Positions 44,891 through 53,857 of a stretch of 63,796 nt of DNA are shown here, piece by piece. Position 1 is the stretch's first letter; every line of letters starts with the position of its first letter. Location of the stretch: contig CACZFH010000006.1 in assembly GCA_902780395.1 (NCBI GenBank), positions 1 through 63,796 on the forward strand. Direction: 5' to 3'. The notes beneath the pieces are model-generated. The model made no database searches. It saw only the letters and a list, made by a program, of their open reading frames with translations, and was not told the DNA's origin. The position numbers were made by a program, and so were the translations under genes. The stretch is from an uncultured Erysipelotrichaceae bacterium (GTDB lineage Bacteria > Bacillota_I > Bacilli_A > RF39 > UBA660).

Positions 44891-46819
44891 CTAAATATCC
44901 AAATTCTCTACATAAGTTGCATTAGTTTCAATAAATTCACGACGAGGCTCAACCTCTTCACCCATTAATTTAGAGAAAACTTCATCAGCAGCCATAGCAT
45001 CTTCAACCGTAATCTGACGCAAAACACGAGATTTTATATCCATAGTAGTTTCATTTAATTCCTCAGCATCCATCTCTCCTAAACCTTTCATACGAGTAAT
45101 TTCATATTTAGTATTAGGAGATAAATTAGCTAAATATTCATCTCTTTCATCTTCATTTAATACATATTTAATTGTTTTACCATGCTTAATACAGAATAAA
45201 GGTGGTTGTGCTGCATAAATATGACCAGCTTCAACAATAGGTCTGAAGAAACGATAGAATAATGTTAATAATAAAACACGAATATGACTACCATCTACAT
45301 CAGCATCGGTCATAATAATAATTTTATGATATCTTAATTTCGATAAATCAAATTCTTCACCTATTCCAGTACCAAATGCAGTAATAATAGTTCTTATTTC
45401 TTCATTACCTAAAGCCCTATCAAGTCTAGCTTTTTCAACATTTAATATCTTTCCTCTTAAAGGCAGAATTGCTTGAGTCATAGAATCTCTACCCTTAATA
45501 GCAGAACCACCTGCAGAATCTCCCTCGACTAAAAAGATCTCAGAAATAGTAGCATCTTTACTCTTACAATCAGATAATTTACCATAAAAATTAGTTACAT
45601 CTAAATCACCTTTACGACGAGTTAATTCTCTTGCTTTTTTAGCAGCAACTCTTGCCCTACTAGCTGTCATTGATTTATCTACAATTACTCTAGCTTGATC
45701 AGGATTTTCAAGAAGAAAACGTTCAAATGCTTCAGAAAATATTTTATCAGCAATTCCTCTAACTTCACTATTTCCTAATTTAGTTTTTGTTTGTCCCTCA
45801 AATTGAGGATTAGGATGTTTAACCGAAATAATCATAGTTATTCCTTCTCTAACATCCTCACCAGTTAAAGGATCATCTTTTTCCTTAAGTAAATTATTAG
45901 CTGTTGCATACTTATTTAAAATCCTAGTTAATGCTCTACGAACACCATCTTCATGAGTACCACCTTCAGGAGTAGTAATATTATTAACAAAAGAATAAAT
46001 ACTTTCATTATAAGTTTCATTATATTGAAGAGCTACTTCAACCTTAATATCATTTTCTTCTCCTTCAACATCAACTATAGTTTCATGAATAGGAGTTTTA
46101 CTTTTATTAAGCATAGCAACATATTCTACTAAACCACCTTCATAATGAAAAGAATCCTTTTTATCAGCTTCTCTCTCATCAAATAAAGAAATTCTTAATC
46201 CCTTATTTAAAAAAGCTAACTCTTTTAAACGATTTTTTAAAATATCATAATCATAAACTGTAGTTTCAGTAAAAATATCATCATCAGGTAAAAAGTGAAC
46301 AGTTGTACCAGTTCTATCTTTATCACATTGATCAATTATCTTTAATTCATCATCAGGATGACCACCATGACTAAATCTTTGATAATAAACATTTCCATTC
46401 TTATAAACTGTTACCTCTAACCAATCACTTAAAGCATTAACTACACTAGCACCAACACCATGTAATCCACCAGATACTTTATATCCTCCTCCACCAAACT
46501 TACCACCAGCATGTAATACTGTATAAACTGTTTCAACAGTACTTTTACCAGTTTTTGGATGAATATCTACAGGAATTCCACGTCCATCATCTTTTACAAT
46601 GATACTATTATCTTTACAAATAGTAACTTCTATATGAGTACAATAACCTGCTAAAGCTTCATCTATGGCATTATCCACAATTTCCCATACTAAATGATGT
46701 AATCCTCTTGAACTAGTAGATCCAATATACATGCCTGGTCTTTTACGAACTGCTTCTAGTCCCTCTAATACCTGTATAGCTGATGAATCATACTCTTTTA
46801 ATACTTTTTCTTCATTCAT
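44891..46819 (-). CDS. gyrB: DNA gyrase subunit B
   Basis: 642 aa. GHKL ATPase: [52 protein letters not shown]; Toprim: [53 protein letters not shown] is standard. It forms the A2B2 gyrase with GyrA. It follows recF by 8 bases; remB/yaaB of B. subtilis is absent. Confidence 0.98.
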   Translation of the reverse strand: MNEEKVLKEYDSSAIQVLEGLEAVRKRPGMYIGSTSSRGLHHLVWEIVDNAIDEALAGYCTHIEVTICKDNSIIVKDDGRGIPVDIHPKTGKSTVETVYTVLHAGGKFGGGGYKVSGGLHGVGASVVNALSDWLEVTVYKNGNVYYQRFSHGGHPDDELKIIDQCDKDRTGTTVHFLPDDDIFTETTVYDYDILKNRLKELAFLNKGLRISLFDEREADKKDSFHYEGGLVEYVAMLNKSKTPIHETIVDVEGEENDIKVEVALQYNETYNESIYSFVNNITTPEGGTHEDGVRRALTRILNKYATANNLLKEKDDPLTGEDVREGITMIISVKHPNPQFEGQTKTKLGNSEVRGIADKIFSEAFERFLLENPDQARVIVDKSMTASRARVAAKKARELTRRKGDLDVTNFYGKLSDCKSKDATISEIFLVEGDSAGGSAIKGRDSMTQAILPLRGKILNVEKARLDRALGNEEIRTIITAFGTGIGEEFDLSKLRYHKIIIMTDADVDGSHIRVLLLTLFYRFFRPIVEAGHIYAAQPPLFCIKHGKTIKYVLNEDERDEYLANLSPNTKYEITRMKGLGEMDAEELNETTMDIKSRVLRQITVEDAMAADEVFSKLMGEEVEPRREFIETNATYVENLDI

Positions 46820-46827
46820 AATACTAC

Positions 46828-47940
46828 CTACTTTCTATTTATCTCGCCATTTTTCACATGAAAAACATAGGCATTTTCAACATATTTCTTTTGTATATTT
46901 TTTAAATCAGTAGTAGTAATAATACTTTGAATATCATTACTACTAATTTTCTTTAATAATTGATTTCTTTTTTTTATATCAAATTCACTAAATATATCAT
47001 CTAATAATAGTACAGGTGAAGTACCACAAAACTCCTTAAAAATCTCTATTTCAGATAATTTAAATGATAAAATAGCTAGTTTTTGTTGTCCTTGAGATCC
47101 AAAAAATTTTAAATCATGTTGATTATATTCAAAATAAAAATCATCTCTATGAGGACCATATAGAGTCATACCATAATTAAGTTCTTTCATATAATTTTTC
47201 TTAAATAAATGTTTTAATCTCTTTCTCAATGACTCACTATCAAATTCTTCTATTTCAATATTAGGGACATATTTAACAGAAATTCCTTTATCTTTAGAAA
47301 TATCATAATAATGTGAATCAATAGACAAATTAACCATATTAATATAATCATTTCTTTTTTGATAAATAAACACCGCTTTTTCAATTAATTTATCAGTTAG
47401 AATATCCAAATAAGTTTTATCAGCTATATTATTATTAAATAACACTTTCAAATACTCATTTCTAGTTTTTAACAATTTATTATATTCATTGTAATATTGA
47501 AGATATTCTTTTGATATTTGAGACAATTGAATATTTAACAAATTTCTTCTAACACTAGGAGATCCTTTAACTATTTCTAAATCATCAGGAGTAAAAACAA
47601 TTATATTTAAATAAGAAATATAATCAGCAACTTTTCTAATTTCAGTCTTATTAACCCATAATTTCTTATAATCATCAGTCATCTCAATTTCCAATTTTGA
47701 AATAATCTTATTTTTTTTAATAGTACCAGTAAGTTTACACTTTTTTTTATTAAACTGAATAACATTAGGATTAACACCGATTCTATGAGATTTAGTAAGT
47801 GCTAAAAAAGTAATTCCCTCTAAGATATTAGTCTTTCCTTGAGCATTATCTCCAACAAAGATATTCATGCCATTTCCTAAAGAAATAGAAGTATTAGAAT
47901 AATTTCTAAACCCAACTAAAGAAATTTTACTTATTATCAT
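46828..47940 (-). CDS. recF: DNA replication/repair protein RecF
   Basis: 370 aa SMC-like ATPase: Walker [15 protein letters not shown], signature [17 protein letters not shown], Walker [14 protein letters not shown]. It helps load RecA at gaps with RecO and RecR. The ATG has no strong ribosome site of its own and overlaps the TGA of an 8-codon leader frame (ATGA), suggesting translational coupling. Confidence 0.97.
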   Translation of the reverse strand: MIISKISLVGFRNYSNTSISLGNGMNIFVGDNAQGKTNILEGITFLALTKSHRIGVNPNVIQFNKKKCKLTGTIKKNKIISKLEIEMTDDYKKLWVNKTEIRKVADYISYLNIIVFTPDDLEIVKGSPSVRRNLLNIQLSQISKEYLQYYNEYNKLLKTRNEYLKVLFNNNIADKTYLDILTDKLIEKAVFIYQKRNDYINMVNLSIDSHYYDISKDKGISVKYVPNIEIEEFDSESLRKRLKHLFKKNYMKELNYGMTLYGPHRDDFYFEYNQHDLKFFGSQGQQKLAILSFKLSEIEIFKEFCGTSPVLLLDDIFSEFDIKKRNQLLKKISSNDIQSIITTTDLKNIQKKYVENAYVFHVKNGEINRK

Positions 47941-47963
47941 TTTAACCCATTTAAAAAGCTCAT
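47937..47963 (-). CDS. Eight-codon leader peptide coupled to recF
   Basis: ATG at 47963 is preceded by GGGGATAGGTGATTAT, a good ribosome site, and encodes MSFLNGLK, with its TGA overlapping the recF ATG. It could serve to bring ribosomes to recF, or be a leftover of a former upstream gene (the yaaA/rlbA slot). No independent evidence of expression. Confidence 0.45.
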   Translation of the reverse strand: MSFLNGLK

Positions 47964-48008
47964 ATAATCACCTATCCCCTAATACAGTATCTCTATACAC
48001 ACAAACCT

Positions 48009-48018
48009 ATTATACCAC
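48009..48018 (-). promoter_or_regulatory. Extended -10 promoter of recF-gyrB-gyrA
   Basis: Minus-strand TGGTATAAT (TATAAT at 48009-48014), after the comK-like terminator. No convincing -35. Confidence 0.5.
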
Positions 48019-48036
48019 AAATGGCCTTAAAAAGCA

Positions 48037-48065
48037 CAAAAAAATAGTTATTTTTAACTATTTTT
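48037..48065 (-). terminator. Terminator of the comK-like gene
   Basis: Perfect minus-strand stem AAAATAGTTA/TAACTATTTT with AAAA loop, then T-rich sequence. Confidence 0.8.
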
Positions 48066-48500
48066 ATGGTTTCTAAGAATTAAATCCAACCTAGAGGCCC
48101 TAGATAATTGATTTTCCATTGTTCGATAAGAACAATCCACTACAATTTCAGTATTATTATCAAAAATAACCTTAGTTGTATTAAAATCATTTTTCTCAAT
48201 ATTTTTAACTCTTTTTAAAGAAATCCAGACACAATCTTCAGCTAATGGAGAAGTTGTTGGAAAAACAATCAGATTATTCTCATCCTCAACTACAATAGGT
48301 ACTTTATATTCAGCACCTAAAATATCTCGAGCTCCATTTTTTCTTCCTTCATAAGTACTACCAAAGTATTTACAACTATCCTCCATAATTTTAAAAGGTT
48401 TTTCAGGAACAATATATTGAGTTTCATCCTCATATATCATACTTGAATTTCCTTCATTGGGTACAATTGCTAAAGTACCCCTACTTATTTCATAATTCAT
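48054..48500 (-). CDS. comK: ComK-family competence transcription factor
   Basis: 148 aa. Aligned by eye with B. subtilis ComK: EISRGTLAIVP (B. sub. EVNGATIAVLP), PFKIMEDSCKYFGSTYEGRKNG (PLQIVDRSCRFFGSSYAGRKAG), VPIVVEDENNLIVFPTTSP (PPIMVDPSNQIFLFPTLSS), WISL, and VVDCSYRTMENQLSRASRL (ELPISYNSFENQVYRTAWL). About 40 C-terminal residues of the Bacillus protein are missing. Single-gene unit between dnaN and recF, with a hairpin TGAAAGC/GCTTTCA directly ahead of the AAAGGGGGA ribosome site. ComK activates DNA-uptake genes in Bacillus and in some Listeria and Staphylococcus. Confidence 0.88.
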   Translation of the reverse strand: MNYEISRGTLAIVPNEGNSSMIYEDETQYIVPEKPFKIMEDSCKYFGSTYEGRKNGARDILGAEYKVPIVVEDENNLIVFPTTSPLAEDCVWISLKRVKNIEKNDFNTTKVIFDNNTEIVVDCSYRTMENQLSRASRLDLILRNHKNS

Positions 48501-48513
48501 ATAAATCCCCCTT

Positions 48514-48536
48514 TGAAAGCAATATACACGCTTTCA
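48514..48536 (-). promoter_or_regulatory. 5' UTR hairpin before the comK-like gene
   Basis: 7-bp perfect stem TGAAAGC/GCTTTCA with a 9-base loop, ending next to the ribosome site. It may modulate translation; inference only. Confidence 0.4.
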
Positions 48537-48621
48537 CAAATTTTATATCACATCATTTTGTCGTAATATGTCAATTTTTGTAGAAAAAGAAAAAAATATT
48601 TGATTTCTATTTATATAATAC

Positions 48622-48658
48622 GCAAAAAAAATATTTTTCCACAAAAAAAGTGGAAAAA
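48622..48658 (-). terminator. Terminator of dnaN
   Basis: Minus-strand 9-bp stem TTTTTCCAC/GTGGAAAAA with a T7 loop, followed by TATTTTTTTT. Confidence 0.75.
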
Positions 48659-48666
48659 ATCCACTA

Positions 48667-49794
48667 TTAATAAGTACGTATAGGTAATACTAATTGAGTT
48701 AAACTCTCATCTTCTGTTGATTTAATTAGAATTGGTTTAATTTCCCCAACAAAATGTAAATCAATAGTTGTAGTAGAAAAACTCTTTAATGCTTCCATCA
48801 TATATTTTGCACTAAATGAGATTTTAATATCTTCATCATTACTTTTTTGAATCTGCATCTTTTCTTCAACCCTACCTATTTCAACAGAACTACTCTTAAG
48901 AAGTAAGGTATTTCCACTAGTTTCCAATGTAACAATATTCTTCTCTTTATCACTAGTTAAAATACTAACACGATCAATTACATTATATAAATCATTTAAA
49001 TTAGTACTAATAACTAACATAGAATCACTAGGTAATAAATTAGAAGTATTAGGATAAGTACCATTAATCAATCTAGACTCAAATTTTAAATTACCAGTCT
49101 TAAATAATATCTTATTATTAAAAATATGCAATTCAACTATTTCTTCATCACTACCTAATATTTTAGTAAATTCTAATAAATTATGGCTTGGAATTACAAT
49201 ATTATAGTTTTCTTCACTAGATTTATCTAAATGAATAACTTTTCTAGCTAAACGATAAGAATCTGTAGAATTACATTCTAATAAATCTCCAACAATATTA
49301 AAGTTTATACCAGTCAAAACAGGCTTACTTTCTTCATTTGATGAAGCAAAAGCTGTTTGATAAACAATATTTTTTAGTGTACCAGCTGTTACATCAATTT
49401 TCTTCTTACTTTCTTCAAGACCAATGTTAGGATATTCACTTTCACTAATACCATTCAAATTAAATTCACTATTTTCAGTAAAAATTAATATCTTTAAATC
49501 ATCTATAACCTCAATATTAACAAACTCTTCAGGTAATTTACGAACAATATCTAAAATATATTTACCTTGAATAATAATACTACCTTCACTCTCTATTTTA
49601 AAATCTTCTTCTTTATTAGCTTCTATAGTAGTTTGAATAGTAATATCATTATCACTAGCTGTTAGTATTAATTTCTTCTTTTTTAATTCAAATTTTACTC
49701 CTGCTAATACTGGTATTAAATTTTTAGTTGAAATAGCTTTTGATACTTTACTTAATGATTCTAACAATAATTCCTTTTTAATTGTAAATTTCAT
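48667..49794 (-). CDS. dnaN: DNA polymerase III sliding clamp (beta subunit)
   Basis: 375 aa, three-domain beta clamp: MKFTIKKELLLESLSKVSKAIS at the N-terminus, GVKFELKKKKLILTASDNDITI, central NIVYQTAFASSNEESKPVLTGI and the C-terminal QLVLPIRTY tail, typical of the ring edge that binds partner proteins. It follows dnaA with its own promoter and DnaA boxes. Confidence 0.97.
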   Translation of the reverse strand: MKFTIKKELLLESLSKVSKAISTKNLIPVLAGVKFELKKKKLILTASDNDITIQTTIEANKEEDFKIESEGSIIIQGKYILDIVRKLPEEFVNIEVIDDLKILIFTENSEFNLNGISESEYPNIGLEESKKKIDVTAGTLKNIVYQTAFASSNEESKPVLTGINFNIVGDLLECNSTDSYRLARKVIHLDKSSEENYNIVIPSHNLLEFTKILGSDEEIVELHIFNNKILFKTGNLKFESRLINGTYPNTSNLLPSDSMLVISTNLNDLYNVIDRVSILTSDKEKNIVTLETSGNTLLLKSSSVEIGRVEEKMQIQKSNDEDIKISFSAKYMMEALKSFSTTTIDLHFVGEIKPILIKSTEDESLTQLVLPIRTY

Positions 49795-49826
49795 TTATAA
49801 TTCCTTCTTTCTTATATATATTTATA

Positions 49827-49855
49827 TTATTACTGTGGAAAAAGTGAAAAGTCAA
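49827..49855 (-). promoter_or_regulatory. Promoter of dnaN with overlapping DnaA-box-like site
   Basis: Minus-strand TTGACT (49850-49855), 17-base spacer, TAATAA (49827-49832). The spacer contains TTTTCCACA (49834-49842), so DnaA could occlude this promoter. Confidence 0.6.
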
Positions 49856-49904
49856 TTTTTTCCATGAAATATCAAAGTTTTAATTAACATATTCTTGTGG
49901 ATAA
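49834..49904 (-). other. DnaA-box cluster downstream of dnaA (second half of a bipartite origin)
   Basis: One perfect box TTATCCACA (minus strand, 49896-49904) and one near box TTTTCCACA (49834-49842) in the dnaA-dnaN gap. B. subtilis also has box clusters on both sides of dnaA; bipartite function here is inference. Confidence 0.6.
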
Positions 49905-49925
49905 AAACTTTAAAAACTCCATTTT

Positions 49926-51308
49926 TTAAACAACCCCTATATCTTTTTTCAATTTTTCAATAATATTTGCTAAATCTTTATTAGTTTTTATTTCATTTTC
50001 AATTTTTTCAACTGAGTGCATTACAGTAGTATGATCTTTACCACCAAATTCAGTACCAATCTTTGGAAATGACTCTGTAGTCATATCTCTACATAGATAC
50101 ATAGCAATCTGCCTAGGAAATGATATATTGGAGCTTCTTTTTTTACTTCGAATATCTTCTACGGTAATTTGAAAATACTCTGAAACAATTTTTTGTATTC
50201 TTTGAATATCATTTTTCTCCCCTATTCCGGTACTTATAAAGTCTTTTAAAGCCTCAATTGCTAAATCTAAAGTTATTCTTTCTCCTCCCATAATAGCCGA
50301 ATAGGCAAGCAATCTTGTAACTGAGCCTTCTAACTGTCTTACATCAGGACCAATATTAGAAGCAACATATTCAACAACTTCATCTGGAATATCCTGCTCA
50401 CAATTACCAGCAATGATTTTTTTCTTTAGAATTTCAATTTTTAAAGCATGTTCAGGAGGATAAATATTAACTGTTAACCCCCAAGTAAATCGAGTACGTA
50501 ATCTATCTTCCAATAACTTTAAATCTGTAGGAGAACGATCAGAAGAAATAATAATCTGTTTACTATCATTATATAAGTTATTAAATGTATGAAAAAACTC
50601 TTCCTGACTTTTCCCCGCTCCTCCTAGAAACTGTATATCATCTATCAATAATACATCGATATTTCGATATTTATTCTTAAAGAAATCAATATAATTAAAA
50701 TTAGTACCACTGTCATCTTTACGATTAGCTTTTACAAAATCTTGCCTAAATTGTTCACTTGTGACATATAATACCCGTTTATTAGTATTTTCAACAATAT
50801 AATTACCAATAGCATGCATCAAATGTGTTTTTCCTAAACCACTATTTCCATATAAAAACAAAGGATTATACATATGTCCAGGATTTTCAGCAACACTCAA
50901 TGCAGCAGCATGAGCAAATTTATTACTATTACCAACAATAAAATTATCAAATGAATATTTTTTATTAAGATTATTATTAATATTTTCATTATCTTTTGTA
51001 ATAGTAACAGTAGATTCATTCACTTTTTTCTTTTCTTGTTGTTTCTTTTCTTCTTCTTGAATTTCTTCATTTAATAAAAAACATAACTCATAAGTATTAC
51101 CTGTAAGATTTTGTAAATTATTAATAATTAATTCTGAATAGTTATCCATTAAATGTTTCTTATGAATTAGCATACTTACAATAATATAAGCTTTATCATC
51201 TTCTAACTTATATAATTTAGTATCTTGAAACCAAGTAGAATATGAGATAGTTGATAATTCATTTTTGATTTGTTCTAAAAGTTTTGACCATATCACGTCA
51301 TAATCCAT
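49926..51308 (-). CDS. dnaA: Chromosomal replication initiator protein DnaA
   Basis: 460 aa. Domain I (about 1-85), linker, AAA+ domain with GNSGLGKTHLMHAIG, Walker B VLLIDDIQFLGG and arginine-finger region RLRTRFTWGL, and the domain IV helix-turn-helix with GKDHTTVMHSVEKIE. ATG (MDYDVIW) is supported by GGGGAG 8 bases upstream; a longer reading overlaps it. It binds the boxes flanking its gene to open the origin. Confidence 0.98.
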   Translation of the reverse strand: MDYDVIWSKLLEQIKNELSTISYSTWFQDTKLYKLEDDKAYIIVSMLIHKKHLMDNYSELIINNLQNLTGNTYELCFLLNEEIQEEEKKQQEKKKVNESTVTITKDNENINNNLNKKYSFDNFIVGNSNKFAHAAALSVAENPGHMYNPLFLYGNSGLGKTHLMHAIGNYIVENTNKRVLYVTSEQFRQDFVKANRKDDSGTNFNYIDFFKNKYRNIDVLLIDDIQFLGGAGKSQEEFFHTFNNLYNDSKQIIISSDRSPTDLKLLEDRLRTRFTWGLTVNIYPPEHALKIEILKKKIIAGNCEQDIPDEVVEYVASNIGPDVRQLEGSVTRLLAYSAIMGGERITLDLAIEALKDFISTGIGEKNDIQRIQKIVSEYFQITVEDIRSKKRSSNISFPRQIAMYLCRDMTTESFPKIGTEFGGKDHTTVMHSVEKIENEIKTNKDLANIIEKLKKDIGVV

Positions 51309-51326
51309 ACAACCATCTCCCCACAA

Positions 51327-51642
51327 GATTCATTAATTACCATTTATTCTACACGAGAATAATTAAAAAAGAAACCACTTTTTTTATAATTTTTTTTTAT
51401 AAATAAAAGATATAATTATCCACAAAATATTCTACATAAAAAGTGTTGAAAAAAAAAGAAATATTACAAAAAAATAATTATTAACAGATAATCCACCGTA
51501 TTATCCACAGTTAAAATTATCGTAATATAACCAAAATAATAAGTTTTCCACATTTTCCACAGATTTTTATAAACAGAATAGGAAAAAGTTTTCAACAAAC
51601 CTGTTGAAAATGTGAATAATTAATTTAAAAAAGAAGTTTTCA
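51327..51642. other. oriC: Chromosomal replication origin region (oriC)
   Basis: AT-rich gap between divergent dnaA and rpmH. Perfect DnaA boxes TTATCCACA at 51416-51424 and 51501-51509; TTTTCCACA abutting twice at 51544-51552 and 51553-51561; near boxes TAATCCACC (51489-51497), TTTTCAACA (51589-51597) and its inverse (51602-51610 and 51444-51452). An A/T-only stretch at about 51371-51415 is a candidate unwinding element. Transcription polarity of the whole window switches here. Confidence 0.92.
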
Positions 51643-51672
51643 TTGACAAATCAACAATCTTATTATTATAAT
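51643..51672 (+). promoter_or_regulatory. Promoter of rpmH-rnpA-yidC-khpB
   Basis: TTGACA (51643-51648), 18-base spacer, TATAAT (51667-51672), then a GGAGGTGG ribosome site. Confidence 0.8.
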
Positions 51673-51702
51673 AATGTAGATTTATGTCTGGAGGTGGAAC
51701 AA

Positions 51703-51825
51703 GTGAAAAGAACATATCAACCTAATAATAAGAAGAAAGCAAAAAGATTAGGATTTTTTGCACGCAAAAAAACAAATGTATTAAATCGCCGTCGTCGTAA
51801 AGGACGTAAAAGTCTTTGTAAATAA
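51703..51825 (+). CDS. rpmH: Large ribosomal subunit protein bL34
   Basis: 40 aa with a GTG start (VKRTYQPNNKKKAKRLGF) 7 bases after GGAGGTGG. The usual bL34 is 44 aa; the loop between GF and the RRRRKGRK tail is about four residues shorter (FARKKTNVLN). First gene of the rightward operon and adjacent to the origin, as in nearly all bacteria. Confidence 0.95.
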   Translation: MKRTYQPNNKKKAKRLGFFARKKTNVLNRRRRKGRKSLCK

Positions 51826-51828
51826 AAT

Positions 51829-51852
51829 ACCGCTGCTAAACAGTGGTTTTTT
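51829..51852 (+). terminator. Hairpin (partial terminator) between rpmH and rnpA
   Basis: Stem ACCGCTG/CAGTGGT (one G-U), loop CTAAA, then T6. Since rnpA has no separate promoter visible, it may be leaky and set a high L34 to RnpA ratio. Confidence 0.7.
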
Positions 51853-51871
51853 ACTCTAAAGGAATGGTTAT

Positions 51872-52228
51872 ATGAGAAAGTTATATATTGTAAAAACAAA
51901 TAGAGATTTTGAAAATATTATAAAAAATGGTTTTTGTCTTAAAAATAAATATTATATTATTCATTCTTTACCCAATGAACTACCATATGATAGATTTGGA
52001 ATATCTGTAAGCAAAAAATTAGGAAATGCTGTTTTTCGTAATACTTATAAGAGAAAAATAAGATCTATCATAGATAAATATAAAAAAAACTATGTAAATA
52101 AGAAAGATTATATTATAATATTAAGGAAAGAGGCAATTAATATGCCATATGATTTATTAGAAAGGGAATTCTTTTCTTTAATAAATAATAATAAGAAAGG
52201 GTTAAATAATGAAAAAGAAAAAAAATAA
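51872..52228 (+). CDS. rnpA: Ribonuclease P protein component
   Basis: 118 aa. FGISVSKKLGNAVFRNTYKRKIRSII corresponds to the RNR motif; the canonical RNRxKR reads RNTYKR. It supports the catalytic RNA in tRNA 5' maturation. AAAGGAATGGTTAT precedes ATG; the end overlaps yidC by 20 bases. Confidence 0.95.
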   Translation: MRKLYIVKTNRDFENIIKNGFCLKNKYYIIHSLPNELPYDRFGISVSKKLGNAVFRNTYKRKIRSIIDKYKKNYVNKKDYIIILRKEAINMPYDLLEREFFSLINNNKKGLNNEKEKK

Positions 52229-53144
52229 GATTAAAATTATAATTATTATAATGTTACTATTAATAACAACTGGCTGCTCTACTGTATTAAAAGATAGTAA
52301 CAATAAAGCTGTAAAAAATGAAAATACAGGACAAACATTAATGTCTAATATTCTTTGTAAGCCAACCAATCCTAAAACTACAAAAATATATGAAAAATAT
52401 AAAGTAGATTTAAGTAAACTACCTGAATGTTCTGAATTTAAAATAACATCTGGAAAATATGAAGGTCTTTGGAATACATTCTTTGTAAAACCGTTAGCGT
52501 TTATTCTATTAAAATTAGGTGTATTAATAAAGAATTATGGTTTATCAGTTATTATTATTAGCTTATTAATTAGATTAATAGCTTTTCCAATTACTAGGAA
52601 GACAGCATTACAATCAGAATTAATGAAAAAAGCTCAACCAGAGTTGAATAGAATTCAGAAAAAATATGAAAATAAACAAGATCAAGAATCATTAATGAAA
52701 CAAAATCAAGAAATGATGGCTGTTTATAAAAAATATAATATTAATCCCCTATCTGGATGTTTATTTGCTTTTATCCAATTACCAATTTTTATAGCATTCT
52801 TTGAAGCAGTTCAAAGAACACCAGTTATATTTGAAGACAAATTTCTAGGATTACAGTTAGGAACAACCCCATCTGTTGGAGTTACTTTACCTACTTTCTA
52901 TGCCTATTTAATATTAATGGTTTTAATAGCTGGAACTACATTCTTCTCATTTAAAATGAATTCAACAGGAAATATGGAAGATCCAACTATGAAGATGATG
53001 CCAACTATGATGTCAATAATGATAGTAGTTACTGCCCTATTTATGCCAACTGGTTTAGGTATTTATTGGGTAACTTCTAACTTATTTACAATAGTGCAAA
53101 ATATATTAGTGAAAAGGAGTAAAGAAGTACATGGAAAAGCATAA
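52209..53144 (+). CDS. yidC: Membrane protein insertase YidC/OxaA (lipoprotein type)
   Basis: 311 aa. Lipoprotein-like signal (poly-Lys, poly-Ile core, then LLLITTGCST with Cys23). 60KD_IMP domain with LSVIIISLLIRLIAFPITRKTALQSELM (TM with conserved Arg), YKKYNINPLSGCLFAFIQLPIFIAFF and TGLGIYWVTSNLFTIVQ. It inserts membrane proteins alone or with SecYEG. Same place as spoIIIJ of B. subtilis. Confidence 0.96.
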   Translation: MKKKKNKIKIIIIIMLLLITTGCSTVLKDSNNKAVKNENTGQTLMSNILCKPTNPKTTKIYEKYKVDLSKLPECSEFKITSGKYEGLWNTFFVKPLAFILLKLGVLIKNYGLSVIIISLLIRLIAFPITRKTALQSELMKKAQPELNRIQKKYENKQDQESLMKQNQEMMAVYKKYNINPLSGCLFAFIQLPIFIAFFEAVQRTPVIFEDKFLGLQLGTTPSVGVTLPTFYAYLILMVLIAGTTFFSFKMNSTGNMEDPTMKMMPTMMSIMIVVTALFMPTGLGIYWVTSNLFTIVQNILVKRSKEVHGKA

Positions 53145-53748
53145 TTATGTAGGAAAATCCAAAGAAGAAGCAATACAACTTGCCAAAGAAGATTTACAAG
53201 AAGTAGAAGAAAATCTTTTTATCAGAGAATTAGAAACAACAAAAGGTGGACTTTTTAGAAGTAAAAAAGTAGAAATAGAAGTCATTGAAAAAAGAGAAGT
53301 AATAAAAGATATCAAAGATTATTTAATAAAAATCCTAAAAAGTATGGGATATAACGTTAACATTGAAGTAAAAAATAAAGAAGAAGTACCTAAATATATT
53401 ATTTTCTCTGATAATGATGCTCTATTAATTGGCAAAAATGGTAAGAATCTAAAGGCCTTATCAATGGTAGTAAGTCAATATTTAAATACAGAATTAGGTC
53501 GAAATTATAAATTTATGATAGATGTAAATGAATATAAAGAAAAAAGAGAAAAAACATTAGAAAGACTTGCTAAAAGAATTGCCCGTGAAGTAGCGGCTAC
53601 TAAAGTAGAAGTAAAATTAGATTCTATGAATTCTTACGAAAGAAGAATAATTCACAATGCTCTAACCAATAACAAAAAGGTTTATACAGAAAGTGAAGGA
53701 GAAGAACCTAATAGATATGTTGTTGTGAAGCCAAAAGAAGAAGAATAA
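53131..53748 (+). CDS. khpB: RNA-binding protein KhpB (Jag/SpoIIIJ-associated)
   Basis: 205 aa. Jag-N domain (YVGKSKEEAIQLAKEDL), type II KH domain with LIGKNGKNLKALSMVVSQYL, and R3H domain with YERRIIHNALTNNKKVYTESEGEEPNRY. It binds RNA with KhpA and affects cell elongation in other Firmicutes. Overlaps yidC by 14 bases. Confidence 0.96.
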   Translation: MEKHNYVGKSKEEAIQLAKEDLQEVEENLFIRELETTKGGLFRSKKVEIEVIEKREVIKDIKDYLIKILKSMGYNVNIEVKNKEEVPKYIIFSDNDALLIGKNGKNLKALSMVVSQYLNTELGRNYKFMIDVNEYKEKREKTLERLAKRIAREVAATKVEVKLDSMNSYERRIIHNALTNNKKVYTESEGEEPNRYVVVKPKEEE

Positions 53749-53774
53749 TTAAAATAAGAGTGTCCAATCACCAA

Positions 53775-53802
53775 AAAGAAAGAAAAAACTTTCTTTTTTT
53801 TT
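53775..53802 (+). terminator. Terminator of the rpmH-khpB operon
   Basis: Stem AAAGAAAG/CTTTCTTT, A-rich loop, T9 run. Confidence 0.85.
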
Positions 53803-53830
53803 GTGAAAAAATAGATAAATATGCTATAAT
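53801..53830 (+). promoter_or_regulatory. Promoter of mnmE-mnmG-rsmG
   Basis: TTGTGA (53801-53806), 18-base spacer ending TGC, TATAAT (53825-53830): an extended -10 promoter. Confidence 0.7.
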
Positions 53831-53857
53831 ACTACCAGAAAAAAGAGGAGGGAAAAT

